Below are positions 34,952 to 43,692 of a stretch of DNA of 64,000 nt, piece after piece. The position numbers and the translations under genes are program-made. Every line of letters begins with the position of its first letter. Position 1 is the first letter of the stretch. The notes under the pieces were generated by a model. It did no database searches. It worked only from the letters and a program-made list of their open reading frames with translations, and was not told the DNA's origin. This DNA comes from Mucilaginibacter sp. 44-25 (GTDB taxonomy: Bacteria; Bacteroidota; Bacteroidia; Sphingobacteriales; Sphingobacteriaceae), in contig MKTS01000016.1 of NCBI GenBank assembly GCA_001898335.1, positions 1-64,000 on the forward strand, written 5' to 3'.

Positions 34952-36304
34952 CTATTGTTGCTTGATTTTGCGTATGCGATTATTATTCATATCAGCTACA
35001 TAAATAATACCGTTTGTACCTACGGCGATACCCGCGGGCGAGCTAAACAGCGCGCTTATACCTACGCCATCTGTAGTACCAATAGCGTTTGAACCTGCCA
35101 CTACAGATAATACATGATCTTTGCTGATCTCCAGCACGCGGCCGTTTCCGTCTGTTATAAACATGTTATTGGCTGCGTCAATAGCAATGGCCTGTGGCAC
35201 TCCTATCGGAGCCGCTACTGTAGAATCGGGGCCACCCGCAAACGTAGTTACGGTGTTGTCTGTACCTATCTTACGGATAGCACGGTTTTGAGGTTCAGCC
35301 ACGTAAATATTACCTGTGGCATCTATAGCCATACCACTCGGGCTGTTAAAAGAAGCACTGGTACCCAAAGCGTTGATATATCCCTGCGTATGGTTACCGG
35401 CCAGCGTAGTTACCACAGCTCCGGGCGTAATTTTACGAATGAGGCCGGTGCCGCTATCCGCTACATACAGGCTGCCATCGCTGCCCATAGCTAATGCTGA
35501 TGGGGCACTAAAGCTGGCATCCATACCTGTAGCATCTGTATAGCCCGCATTACCGCTACCCGCGAAGGTAGTAACTACTCCGCCTGGCGTTACCTTCCGG
35601 ATAAGGTTGTTGCCCATATCGGCAACATAAAGGTTGCCTGCGGCATCAATAGCCAAACCCGCGGGCGCGTAAAATGATGCCCCGGTACCCGTGCCATTAG
35701 CACTACCAATATTACCCGAACCTGCTATAGTAGTAACTGTACCATCAGGTGTAATTTTACGGATGCTGCAATTATAACTATCGCTTACGTACAGGTTACC
35801 CGCCGCATCTACCACGGTACCAAGCGGGTGGTTAAACAAAGCCGACAGGCCACTACCATCAGCATTACCGGCCATAGAGCCCACAAAGGTTGTTACCGTA
35901 CCATATACGGGCGCAGCTGTGGCTGTTTTAAATTGTATTACACTGCCGTAAGAGGCACCACTGCTGTTACTGGCATAAGCCCGGGCGTAATAAGTAGTGC
36001 CTGGTGTAAGGCCTTTTAAGGTTACCACAAAAGAGTGCGAATTTAAGTTTCCAACTACCTTGTTATCGGCGGTAGTGGGTTGCTGGTTGGCTGTGCTGTA
36101 GCAAATGCCAAATTCCGTAACCAGCGCGTTTTGGCTGGTTACCAGGCCGCCCGTCCAGGCTTGTGTGCCCGATGCATCAACAATTACATCATTAGTGGTT
36201 ATCTGGGGTAATGCCAGTTGCTCAGAAGTACCTTTATTGCATGCCGCAAAACAAATTGCCAGCGCCAGGAGTAATAAATTAAAACGGGTAATGATATGTT
36301 TCAT
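34952..36304 (-). CDS. NHL-repeat lipoprotein with fibronectin-like domain
   Basis: About 450 residues from the ATG at 36304; the lipobox ICFAAC marks a surface or periplasmic lipoprotein. Residues 35-130 form an Ig/fibronectin-like domain (TPGTTYYARAYASNSSG). Five to six NHL repeats follow (units such as GLAIDAAGNLYVADMGNNLIRK), forming a six-bladed propeller. A ligand-binding or adhesive role is usual for the family; the partner is unknown. Coordinates exclude an in-frame upstream ATG at 36406. Confidence 0.85.
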   Translation of the reverse strand: MKHIITRFNLLLLALAICFAACNKGTSEQLALPQITTNDVIVDASGTQAWTGGLVTSQNALVTEFGICYSTANQQPTTADNKVVGNLNSHSFVVTLKGLTPGTTYYARAYASNSSGASYGSVIQFKTATAAPVYGTVTTFVGSMAGNADGSGLSALFNHPLGTVVDAAGNLYVSDSYNCSIRKITPDGTVTTIAGSGNIGSANGTGTGASFYAPAGLAIDAAGNLYVADMGNNLIRKVTPGGVVTTFAGSGNAGYTDATGMDASFSAPSALAMGSDGSLYVADSGTGLIRKITPGAVVTTLAGNHTQGYINALGTSASFNSPSGMAIDATGNIYVAEPQNRAIRKIGTDNTVTTFAGGPDSTVAAPIGVPQAIAIDAANNMFITDGNGRVLEISKDHVLSVVAGSNAIGTTDGVGISALFSSPAGIAVGTNGIIYVADMNNNRIRKIKQQ

Positions 36305-36506
36305 ACAATTGCTGTGTTTTTTACGGTGATAAATGTCAGCGTTGGTAGTTGATGAACACCTAAAACAAGTGTTAATTATTGTTAAACCAACACACTTGTT
36401 ACACACATTAGATTATTTAAAATATTTGTAACCAGTGCGTTACAAAACATTGCCGATAACAGTAAAAAGCCGTTAACAAGTGATTACACAAGCCTGACCT
36501 AATCAA

Positions 36507-36537
36507 TTTCCGCACTTAACGCATAACTGTATTTTTG
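36507..36537 (+). promoter_or_regulatory. Putative promoter of APC permease gene
   Basis: TTTC (36507-36510), 19 bases, then TATTTTTG (36530-36537), an exact TAnnTTTG -7 element; the ATG is 24 bases downstream. Confidence 0.6.
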
Positions 36538-36561
36538 TAACATTAACTGGTACACTTAGCA

Positions 36562-37920
36562 ATGGCTGAAAACTCACTGGCCCGGCGCCTTAGCCTTATA
36601 CAAGCCACTGCAATAAACATGACCGATATGGTGGGCATAGGCCCATTCATTACGTTACCCATGGTCATTCATATGATGAACGGGCCGTGGTTCTTATATG
36701 CCTGGCTCGCGGGCGCCCTGCTTTCTTTTATCGACGCGATGATATGGAGCGAATTAGGCGCTGCATACCCTATGGCGGGCGGCTCCTATAACTTCCTGAA
36801 AGAAACGTATGGCAAACAAAAGCTCGGCCGGCTAATGAGTTTTTTGTTTGTATGGCAAACCATGATACAGGCACCTCTCGTTATCGCTTCGGCGGCTATT
36901 GGCTTTGCGTCATACTTGTCTTATTTGCTGCCATTGTCGCCAATGGCATCCAAGCTGGTTAGCGGGGGTGTGGTCATTAGTATCATTGCGCTGCTGTATC
37001 GCCGTATAGAATCAATCGGCAAAATAAGCATGGTATTGTGGATAGGCGTTTTGGTGACCATGCTATGGATCATTGGCGGGGGCTTGCTGCACGGCAACTT
37101 TCTATCGCCCATTAAACATATTAACGACGGGCTTACATTGAATTACGGTTTTGTTGCAGCTATAGGTTTTGCCAGCGTGAAAAGCGTTTACAGCTACCTG
37201 GGCTACTATAACGTTTGCCACCTGGGTGGCGAGATCATTAACCCCGGCCGTAACATACCCCGAAGCATGTTCCTGTCCATTGCAGGTATAGCCATTTTAT
37301 ATATGCTGATGAATGTAAGCGTTGTAAGTGTGATACCCTGGCACCAGGCTAAGGATAGCCAGTTTGTGATAAGCGACTTTATGGAGCGACTGGCCGGAGA
37401 TACCGCGGCAAAAATTGTGACCTGCCTTGTTTTGCTGGTAGCTTTTTCATCTGTTTTTTCGGCTACGCTGGGTTATAGTCGTATCCCTTACGCTGCCGCT
37501 GCAGACGGGGCTTTTTTCAGGATATTTGCCAGGCTGCATCCTACCAAGCATTTCCCCTATGTATCGTTATTGGTATTGGGTGGTATCGCCTTTATTTTCA
37601 GCCTGCTGTTTAAGCTGGGCGATGTGATCAGCGCTATACTGGCCATGCGTATAGTGGTGCAATTTATAGCCCAGGCCTTTGGCCTTTACCTGCTGCGCCG
37701 CCGAAAAAGCGATGCGGTTTTCCCCTACAAGATGCCTTTATTCCCGATACCCATATTTTTAGCGATACTAATATGGATAGGCATACTCGTTTCAACCGGC
37801 TGGCATATGGTTGCAGGTGGGTTAAGCGCAATTGCAATAGGCATAGCGGTTTATTTCTGCAAAGCCAGGCTAAAAAAGGAATGGCCCTACAAGGCTACAC
37901 CTGCAGTTGATAAAAATTAA
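36562..37920 (+). CDS. APC-family amino-acid permease
   Basis: A 452-residue inner-membrane protein with about 12 hydrophobic helices. Near the N-terminus NMTDMVGIGPFITLP is the helix 1 substrate-binding G-x-G region of APC transporters, and YPMAGGSYNFLKETYG is the second conserved block (helix 2/3). Substrate unknown. Its last 26 bases overlap the convergent amidohydrolase gene. Confidence 0.9.
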   Translation: MAENSLARRLSLIQATAINMTDMVGIGPFITLPMVIHMMNGPWFLYAWLAGALLSFIDAMIWSELGAAYPMAGGSYNFLKETYGKQKLGRLMSFLFVWQTMIQAPLVIASAAIGFASYLSYLLPLSPMASKLVSGGVVISIIALLYRRIESIGKISMVLWIGVLVTMLWIIGGGLLHGNFLSPIKHINDGLTLNYGFVAAIGFASVKSVYSYLGYYNVCHLGGEIINPGRNIPRSMFLSIAGIAILYMLMNVSVVSVIPWHQAKDSQFVISDFMERLAGDTAAKIVTCLVLLVAFSSVFSATLGYSRIPYAAAADGAFFRIFARLHPTKHFPYVSLLVLGGIAFIFSLLFKLGDVISAILAMRIVVQFIAQAFGLYLLRRRKSDAVFPYKMPLFPIPIFLAILIWIGILVSTGWHMVAGGLSAIAIGIAVYFCKARLKKEWPYKATPAVDKN

Positions 37921-38731
37921 CCGCGTTTAAGCCCCAAAATTGCTCCTGCTCATGCTGGCTTAGCTTTTTAACATAATTATCCGCCAAGGCGAAAACCTTG
38001 TCATAGCCCCCTGCCACATTACACACCGGCCAATCGGAACCATACATTACTCTTTCGGCGCCAAAGGCGTTAAAAACAACATCCATATATGGTTCAAAAT
38101 CTGCAGGCTGCCAGTGGTTCCAGTCGGCTTCGGTAACCATACCGGATATTTTGCAGCTCACATTTTCATATTGCGCCAGTTTGGTTATTTCTTCTTGCCA
38201 TTGCGCTATCTCCCCTGCCTTAATAAACGGCTTTGCCAAATGGTCTACCACAAAACGCTGGTTGGGGAACGCCTTTACCAACTCCTCAGCGTATGAAAGG
38301 TGCCTCGGAAAAATGAGTATATCATAAGTAAAGCCATATTGCTCAAGCAAGCCCACGCCTCTCATAAAATCAGGATGTAACATGTAGCGATCATCAGGCT
38401 CGCCCTGTAACACATGCCGAAATCCTTTCATGAGCTTTATGCTTTGGTAATGTTGTAAGCTTTCTTCTATCCTCGGGTCCTTAAGGTCAACCCATCCTAC
38501 AATGCCCTTAATGAAACTGTTATGTTGCGCAAGGCCCAGCAAAAAATCATTCTCGGTGATCGTTTGGTCGGCCTGTACAGCTACACAGCCTGCAATATTA
38601 TTCTCAGCCAGCAGTGGCTGCAGATCGGCAGGTAAAAAATTACGCCGGCAGGCCTGCATATCATCATTTATCCAGGCGTGCCTATCCGCGTCATAAAGCC
38701 AAAAATGCTGGTGACTGTCAATCTTTAACAT
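37895..38731 (-). CDS. Amidohydrolase-family protein (sugar lactonase-like)
   Basis: A 278-residue TIM-barrel hydrolase. DSHQHFWLYD is the first metal-binding His-x-His strand; IVGWVDLKDP, LPNQRFVVDHLAKP-like and MYGSDWPVCNVAGGY (conserved Asp) follow. This pattern is that of the amidohydrolase_2 group that includes L-fucono-lactonases and L-rhamnono-lactonases. The exact lactone cannot be fixed. No sugar genes lie next to it. Confidence 0.85.
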   Translation of the reverse strand: MLKIDSHQHFWLYDADRHAWINDDMQACRRNFLPADLQPLLAENNIAGCVAVQADQTITENDFLLGLAQHNSFIKGIVGWVDLKDPRIEESLQHYQSIKLMKGFRHVLQGEPDDRYMLHPDFMRGVGLLEQYGFTYDILIFPRHLSYAEELVKAFPNQRFVVDHLAKPFIKAGEIAQWQEEITKLAQYENVSCKISGMVTEADWNHWQPADFEPYMDVVFNAFGAERVMYGSDWPVCNVAGGYDKVFALADNYVKKLSQHEQEQFWGLNAVNFYQLQV

Positions 38732-38787
38732 AGCTATTTAAGTTTACCGGTTGGCGCTAAGCTAAGTGCAGATGCATCAAAAACAAA

Positions 38788-38816
38788 GAAGTCCCTCACT
38801 TTTCCGGAGGGACTTC
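38788..38816 (-). terminator. Terminator of OmpA-family gene
   Basis: GAAGTCCCTC (38788-38797) pairs with GAGGGACTTC (38807-38816). Read on the minus strand, it is followed by TTTGTTTTTG and ends the gene at 38825. Confidence 0.85.
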
Positions 38817-38824
38817 TTTATTTT

Positions 38825-39634
38825 TTATTTACTAATGAGGTTATACAGTTCGTCTAATCGCGGCGAAAGTACAATTTCTATCCGCCTGTTTTTAGATAGC
38901 GCTTCAGGAGTTTCCGAAGTATCAATCGGCTGGAACTCGCCTTTACCGGTAGCCGTTAAACGATGCGGGTCAACATTCTCCGTTTCGGTAAGGTAGCGGG
39001 TAACCGATGTAGCACGCAGCACGCTCAGGTCCCAGTTATCTTTTATCTGCCCAAGATTTTTTATCTTCTTGTTATCGGTATGGCCTTCCACCGCGATATT
39101 GATATCGGGTTCCTTATTCAGCACCGCTGCCAGTTGTTTGAGTGCCTGCTTACCCTTTTCGTCAATAACAATACTGCCTGATGGGAAAAGCAATTTATCC
39201 GTAAGCGAAACGTATACTTTGCCGTTACGGATATCAACCGTTAAACCGCTTTGCTGGAAACCAAGTAGCGCTTTCTGCAGTTTTTCCTTTAGCGCGTTAG
39301 TGGCTTCATCGCGTTTGCGCAGTATTTCTTCCACTTCCTTTAAACGGGCTTCGCGCTTTTGCAGGTCGCTGGATAGCTGTGTTACTTTTGACGAGCTTGC
39401 ATTATAGTTGCTATTAAGCGAGGCGTAGTTAGATCTTAACTGGGCCAGTTCCTGGCGTATACGCGCGGTATCGGCAACAAGGCCTGCCACCTGGTTCTCC
39501 AGCGTAGCTGTACGGGCTGATAGTGAATCACGCTCGGCCAGCAGGGCCTTGTGCTTTTTGGGCGACATTACCACGCACGATTGAAGTTCCGCGGCAACAA
39601 GCACAGCAGCGAAAAATACATGTCTGAATTTCAT
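38825..39634 (-). CDS. OmpA-family peptidoglycan-binding lipoprotein
   Basis: A 269-residue protein. The N-terminal signal has a lipobox-like LQSC. Residues about 30-130 form a coiled coil (AERDSLSARTATLENQVAGL), followed by the OmpA C-terminal domain (INIAVEGHTDNKKIKNLG; RATSVTRYLTETENVDPHRL; KNRRIEIVLSP). That domain binds diaminopimelate in peptidoglycan and ties the outer membrane to the wall. It ends the long minus-strand gene run. Confidence 0.88.
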   Translation of the reverse strand: MKFRHVFFAAVLVAAELQSCVVMSPKKHKALLAERDSLSARTATLENQVAGLVADTARIRQELAQLRSNYASLNSNYNASSSKVTQLSSDLQKREARLKEVEEILRKRDEATNALKEKLQKALLGFQQSGLTVDIRNGKVYVSLTDKLLFPSGSIVIDEKGKQALKQLAAVLNKEPDINIAVEGHTDNKKIKNLGQIKDNWDLSVLRATSVTRYLTETENVDPHRLTATGKGEFQPIDTSETPEALSKNRRIEIVLSPRLDELYNLISK

Positions 39635-39653
39635 AGTTTAAAAAATTAAGGTG

Positions 39654-40316
39654 TTATGCCAGCGCGTTACGCAGGAAAACATTTAAAGGGTATATTTTAC
39701 TACAAACGTCTGTTATTTCCTTTACAGCGTTTTTGGTAGTAATTTCTTTATCGGTTAAGTTATGCCAGGCTATAAAGCTTTTTAACTTCAGCAGGTCGAT
39801 ATTTTCATTATCAGCATCATAGCCCTTAGGATTGGTTTTTAATTGTTCCTGCCCCCTGAAATCACCAAATAGCTTAACAAACTCTTTATCGTCAATGATC
39901 TTTTTAAGATCTGCAGCGTTATAGTCGATCTCCTGGCGGATAGCCTTCAGATGGTCTGCTTCCGGCATCCAGTAGCCCCCGGCAATGAACGACTTGCCCG
40001 GCTGTATATGCAGGTAATACTCCACACCGCCATTCTTGTTGCCCTGGGTAGGCAGGCTTACGCCAAAATTATTTTTATAGGGCAGTTTATTTTTACTGAA
40101 ACGTATATCGCGGTAAATACGCATCACACACTTTTTAGGGTCGAGGTCCAGGCTGATGGCGGGGTCAATACTGTGCAGGCCGGATATCACTTTTGAGGTA
40201 AATGCCAGCACATCTTCACGCGACTGATCGTAACGGTCCTTATTGGCCTGGAACCAATCACGATTGTTATCGTCGGCAAGGTCTTTTAAAAAAGCGAGTG
40301 TTTGTGATTGTAGCAT
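39654..40316 (-). CDS. DUF2461 domain protein
   Basis: A 220-residue soluble protein. FLKDLADDNNRDWFQANKDRYD, KKCVMRIYRDIRFSKNKLPYK and YYLHIQPGKSFIAGGYW are the hallmark blocks of DUF2461 (TIGR02453-type). Function unknown. It lies 19 bases upstream of the OmpA-family gene. Confidence 0.9.
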   Translation of the reverse strand: MLQSQTLAFLKDLADDNNRDWFQANKDRYDQSREDVLAFTSKVISGLHSIDPAISLDLDPKKCVMRIYRDIRFSKNKLPYKNNFGVSLPTQGNKNGGVEYYLHIQPGKSFIAGGYWMPEADHLKAIRQEIDYNAADLKKIIDDKEFVKLFGDFRGQEQLKTNPKGYDADNENIDLLKLKSFIAWHNLTDKEITTKNAVKEITDVCSKIYPLNVFLRNALA

Positions 40317-40337
40317 GGCAGATGATGTGTGTACTGC

Positions 40338-40625
40338 TTAATTTAAATTAAACTTCTCGCCGCGCATATTAAGGTCTACATTTTTACGGCGGTACTTTTT
40401 ATACCAGATCACGCCCAGCACTGCCACCGCAAGGTAAGGTGCGGCCAGCAAGTACATAATACCGTTATTTAAACCATGAGTGGCGCCATCGCCACTTTTG
40501 GCATTGGTTTCTACTGCTGCCGTACATGCCGCGCATTGGGCTTTTACGTTTACAGTTGAGGTCACCATTAACCCGAAGGCTAACAGCAGGTATAAAAATC
40601 TAAGGCTCTTTTTCATATTCTTCAA
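40338..40625 (-). CDS. Small membrane protein of oxidase cluster (95 aa)
   Basis: A signal-like N-terminus ends near NVKAQ. A CAAC pair follows at about residues 31-34, and one C-terminal transmembrane helix (YLLAAPYLAVAVLGVIWY) precedes a basic tail. It lies four bases downstream of the DUF420 gene. The fixed position at the end of Bacteroidota oxidase clusters suggests an assembly role (inference). Confidence 0.7.
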   Translation of the reverse strand: MKNMKKSLRFLYLLLAFGLMVTSTVNVKAQCAACTAAVETNAKSGDGATHGLNNGIMYLLAAPYLAVAVLGVIWYKKYRRKNVDLNMRGEKFNLN

Positions 40626-40629
40626 CCTG

Positions 40630-41214
40630 TTAAAAGTGGTAATACGGTTTGATCATCAAATATACGATGACACCAGATATTGTAACGAATAACCATAAAG
40701 GAAACGTCCATCTAACTAATTTCTTATGTTTTTCTACCTGCATTTGTAAACCGCGGTGGAAACTTAGCAATATTAAAGGCAACACGCCTGCCGCTAATAC
40801 GATGTGCGGAACTAATATTGCCAGGTATACCCTGCGCGATGTACCAGCGATAGCCCTTTCAGCCTCGTTCAATACGCCATCGCCATTAGCATCGCCGTAG
40901 AGTGTATCGTTACGCATCAGGTAATGGAACAGGATGTACGATACCAGGAATAACGAAGACAAGCAGAACGTAAGAATATTAATGCGCTTGTGCATAGTAA
41001 TATTTCCCTGCTTAATGTAATACAGCGATACCATTAACAGCACACTGCATGTACCATTTAAAATGGCATTGAGCAAGGGCAAATATGGCGTAAAGGCAGG
41101 CGGCGTGGCCGGGCCCGGTATTAAATGACGGTTAAGTACAATTACCACGGCAATAACAAATATGGTTATGCCCGCAACAAATCGGAATATGAATTTATCA
41201 GTCATGTTATTCAA
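40630..41214 (-). CDS. DUF420-family membrane protein
   Basis: A 194-residue protein with about five transmembrane helices. PLLNAILNGTCSVLLMVSLYYI, HKRINILTF and SYILFHYL are DUF420 (CtaM/YozB-like) blocks; Bacillus relatives are needed for caa3 oxidase assembly. An EF-hand-like DANGDGVLNEAE loop at about 109-120 is notable. Part of the oxidase gene run. Confidence 0.85.
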   Translation of the reverse strand: MNNMTDKFIFRFVAGITIFVIAVVIVLNRHLIPGPATPPAFTPYLPLLNAILNGTCSVLLMVSLYYIKQGNITMHKRINILTFCLSSLFLVSYILFHYLMRNDTLYGDANGDGVLNEAERAIAGTSRRVYLAILVPHIVLAAGVLPLILLSFHRGLQMQVEKHKKLVRWTFPLWLFVTISGVIVYLMIKPYYHF

Positions 41215-41224
41215 GCGAGTCAGG

Positions 41225-41307
41225 AGTCAAGACTACAAGAATCAGGACTCATTTCTTATGTTTATGATCTTATTAAGGGCAAGCTATCGTCTTGTTTCTT
41301 GACTCTT
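41225..41307. repeat. Intergenic long imperfect palindrome
   Basis: AGTCAAGACTACAAGA (41225-41240) is nearly the reverse complement of TCTTGTTTCTTGACT (41290-41304). The 18-base TCTTGTTTCTTGACTCTT recurs exactly at 61002-61019. A dispersed intergenic repeat that can fold when transcribed. Confidence 0.7.
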
Positions 41308-41327
41308 AACATCTTGCTTCCCTTCTA

Positions 41328-42029
41328 TTAATAAAGCGCTTTATCCACTTTACGTAGCTCTTCTGCTATCTGCACCTTTATCTCGTCGTTAAGCTTGGTA
41401 ATGTCGGCAGTGCTGGCGCCATTATAGTAACCGCGTATCCGCTTTTCAGCGTCTATTAGTATCAGTTTATCACTATAAATAAACTCATCCTTCCCTGGTA
41501 CTTTTAAGGCATCAACCAAAAAACCTTTACGGGCTAAGTTATATACAGTGGTAGTATCACCGGTAAGAAACAGCCACTTGTTGGTTGTTTCAAACTGCCT
41601 CGAGTATTGTTTTAGTACTTCGGGCTTATCCTTATCCGGGTTAACGGTTATGGTAAGGAAATATACCATAGGGTTTTTCCGGTAAGCGTAAACCAGTTCG
41701 CTCACGTTCTTATTTACCGCGCTGCAAACAGTGGGGCAACCGGTATAAAAAAAGTTAGCAATGAATATCTTTTTATCAAAGTTTTTAAACGATACTTCTT
41801 TGCCGTTCTGGTCGGTTAATTTAAAGTCGCTTAATTTATGATAGATGGTATCGGGTATATACTTACCATGAAATTTATGCCCGGTTGCAGCCACCTGCTT
41901 AGGGCCGTAAAAAGGAAGTGGCTTATATCGGTTTTTCCCTTTCGCGGTTAGTAAATAATATAAAAATCCCGGTAACGCTAATATGGCTACCAGGATCATT
42001 ATTTTTTTGGCAATAGAAGCTTTACGCAT
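41328..42029 (-). CDS. SCO1/SenC-family protein with altered copper ligand
   Basis: A 233-residue membrane-anchored thioredoxin-fold protein: N-terminal helix (IMILVAILALPGFLYYLL), the C98-x3-C102 motif (FFYTGCPTVCSAV) and VNPDKDKPEVLKQY. SCO proteins deliver copper to the CuA site of oxidase subunit II, using the two Cys and one His. Where the family has His (about 85 residues after the second Cys), this protein has Tyr185 (DEFIYSDKLILID). It may bind copper differently or act as a thiol reductase. Two bases from the cox4 gene. Confidence 0.88.
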   Translation of the reverse strand: MRKASIAKKIMILVAILALPGFLYYLLTAKGKNRYKPLPFYGPKQVAATGHKFHGKYIPDTIYHKLSDFKLTDQNGKEVSFKNFDKKIFIANFFYTGCPTVCSAVNKNVSELVYAYRKNPMVYFLTITVNPDKDKPEVLKQYSRQFETTNKWLFLTGDTTTVYNLARKGFLVDALKVPGKDEFIYSDKLILIDAEKRIRGYYNGASTADITKLNDEIKVQIAEELRKVDKALY

Positions 42030-42031
42030 TT

Positions 42032-42376
42032 CTATCTTAGTTCAGTCCAGTAATGGCTTTCATTTGTAAGTACCAGTATTAAACCAATAATAAAGAGTAT
42101 AGGTACTATAATAGAGATCATTAAACCAATGCGCTCAAACTTTAAGTGCATAAAGTAGGCTACAATGTAAAATGCTTTAAACAATGTAAGTACTATGTAA
42201 ATAGGGTTTGCCCAGTGCAAAGGAATGTGTCCTTTTGGTACCAGCCACAACGCTATAATAAACTCAATTACAGTGATACCTAATAATATGGCAAATACCT
42301 TCCATATTTTACCACGCGACATTGATTCGTGTTCGCCGTGCTCGTCGTGGTGTAATTCTGCGTTTTCTGATGACAT
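42032..42376 (-). CDS. Cytochrome c oxidase subunit IV family protein
   Basis: A 114-residue membrane protein with an acidic/His-rich N-terminus and three helices (VFAILLGITVIEFIIALWLV; YIVLTLFKAFYIVAYFMHLKFE; ISIIVPILFIIGLIL). The FYIVAYFMHLKFE pattern is typical of prokaryotic subunit IV. It stabilises the oxidase and follows the two subunit III genes. Confidence 0.88.
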   Translation of the reverse strand: MSSENAELHHDEHGEHESMSRGKIWKVFAILLGITVIEFIIALWLVPKGHIPLHWANPIYIVLTLFKAFYIVAYFMHLKFERIGLMISIIVPILFIIGLILVLTNESHYWTELR

Positions 42377-42395
42377 GATATATCAGGTTAAATTT

Positions 42396-43106
42396 TTAAA
42401 CTAAATAAAAGAAGGTAAATACAAACACCCATACCAAGTCTACAAAGTGCCAGTAAAGGCCTACTTTTTCAACCATCAGGTAGCTGCCGCGTTTCTCATA
42501 AGTACCGGCCAGTACGTTAATGGTGATAATGATATTGATGACCACACCGCTAAATACGTGGAAACCGTGGAAACCGGTAATGGTAAAAAACAGGTTGGCA
42601 AACTGGTGCGTGCTGGTTACAGATGTAGCTTCGCCATGGCGAAAATACTCGCCTAACTCGTGCGGAATGCTTCCCCACCAGAAACCTTCGTGATGCAGGT
42701 GTGTCCATTCCAACGCCTGGCAACCCAGGAACATGAAACCACCAATAATGGTAGCGATCATCCATCCCACTACTTCTTTTTTTGCCATACGATGACCGGC
42801 CTCAACAGCCAGTACCATAGTTACCGAACTCATGATGAGGATAAACGTCATTAAACCTACAAACACAAGGGGTGCCCCGTGATCGATCATTCCCGGAACA
42901 GACTGGAATATCAGGTCGGCAGCCGGCCAGGTGCTTGAGCTGAAGCGTAGAGCGCCATAAGCAATAAGCAATGATGAGAAGGTAAAAGCATCTGATAACA
43001 GGAAGAACCACATCATCATTTTGCCATACTCAACATTGAAAGGTGATTTACCACCTGCCCACGGCGTTGTTTTTAATTCATCAATAGAAGATACTTGTGC
43101 ACTCAT
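42396..43106 (-). CDS. Cytochrome c oxidase subunit III (second copy)
   Basis: A 236-residue heme-copper oxidase subunit III with about six helices: MMMWFFLLSDAFTFSSLLIAY, then FANLFFTITGFHGFHVFSGV, the conserved His pair region, and YWHFVDLVWVFVFTFFYL at the end. Eight bases downstream of another subunit III-like gene; tandem subunit III genes are usual in this cluster type. Confidence 0.93.
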   Translation of the reverse strand: MSAQVSSIDELKTTPWAGGKSPFNVEYGKMMMWFFLLSDAFTFSSLLIAYGALRFSSSTWPAADLIFQSVPGMIDHGAPLVFVGLMTFILIMSSVTMVLAVEAGHRMAKKEVVGWMIATIIGGFMFLGCQALEWTHLHHEGFWWGSIPHELGEYFRHGEATSVTSTHQFANLFFTITGFHGFHVFSGVVINIIITINVLAGTYEKRGSYLMVEKVGLYWHFVDLVWVFVFTFFYLV

Positions 43107-43113
43107 TGTGTTT

Positions 43114-43692
43114 TTAATATTGGTTCAAAAGTAAAAAAACATACAGATAAATCCATATAATATCGACAAAATGCCAAAATATTGAGGACATCTGCATACT
43201 AAACAAATTTTTAACCTGCGCTACGTTGCGGTAGCTACGGATAAGTGTATTGGCTAAAAGTAATAAGCCTGCTAAAATGTGTAATAAGTGCATCCATATA
43301 AATACATATACGAATGATTGTGATGCATTGGGATTGCTAAAATACACCCCCATTGATGGCAGCAGTATTAACCACGCGTAAACCTGTATAATAAAAAATG
43401 CTATACCAAGCGCAATGGTTACCCACAGAAACAGGCGCTGCCTGGCAAATTGCAGGCGCTTGGCCGCGCTTGATGCCAGAAACATACTAATGCTGCTCAC
43501 GGCAATAATAAGGGTGCTGTATAAAAATATAGGTGGCATTTTAAAATTTAAGCCATGCTTACCGCCACCTGCATAAACGATGAAACCACTGGTTAAAGCC
43601 GCAAAAAACATAAATGATGTGAATATAAATATCCACATGTTGAATTTTTTGGGTGCCAGGTTTAACTTATCTTCTTGTTGTATCCGGGCCAT
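43114..43692 (-). CDS. Cytochrome c oxidase subunit III-like protein (first copy)
   Basis: A 192-residue protein with five helices (FNMWIFIFTSFMFFAALTSGF; FVYVFIWMHLLHILAGLLLL; FWHFVDIIWIYLYVFLLL). The final FWHFVDIIW matches subunit III. Shorter than the next copy. Its start directly abuts the stop of the cyoE gene. Confidence 0.9.
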   Translation of the reverse strand: MARIQQEDKLNLAPKKFNMWIFIFTSFMFFAALTSGFIVYAGGGKHGLNFKMPPIFLYSTLIIAVSSISMFLASSAAKRLQFARQRLFLWVTIALGIAFFIIQVYAWLILLPSMGVYFSNPNASQSFVYVFIWMHLLHILAGLLLLANTLIRSYRNVAQVKNLFSMQMSSIFWHFVDIIWIYLYVFLLLNQY

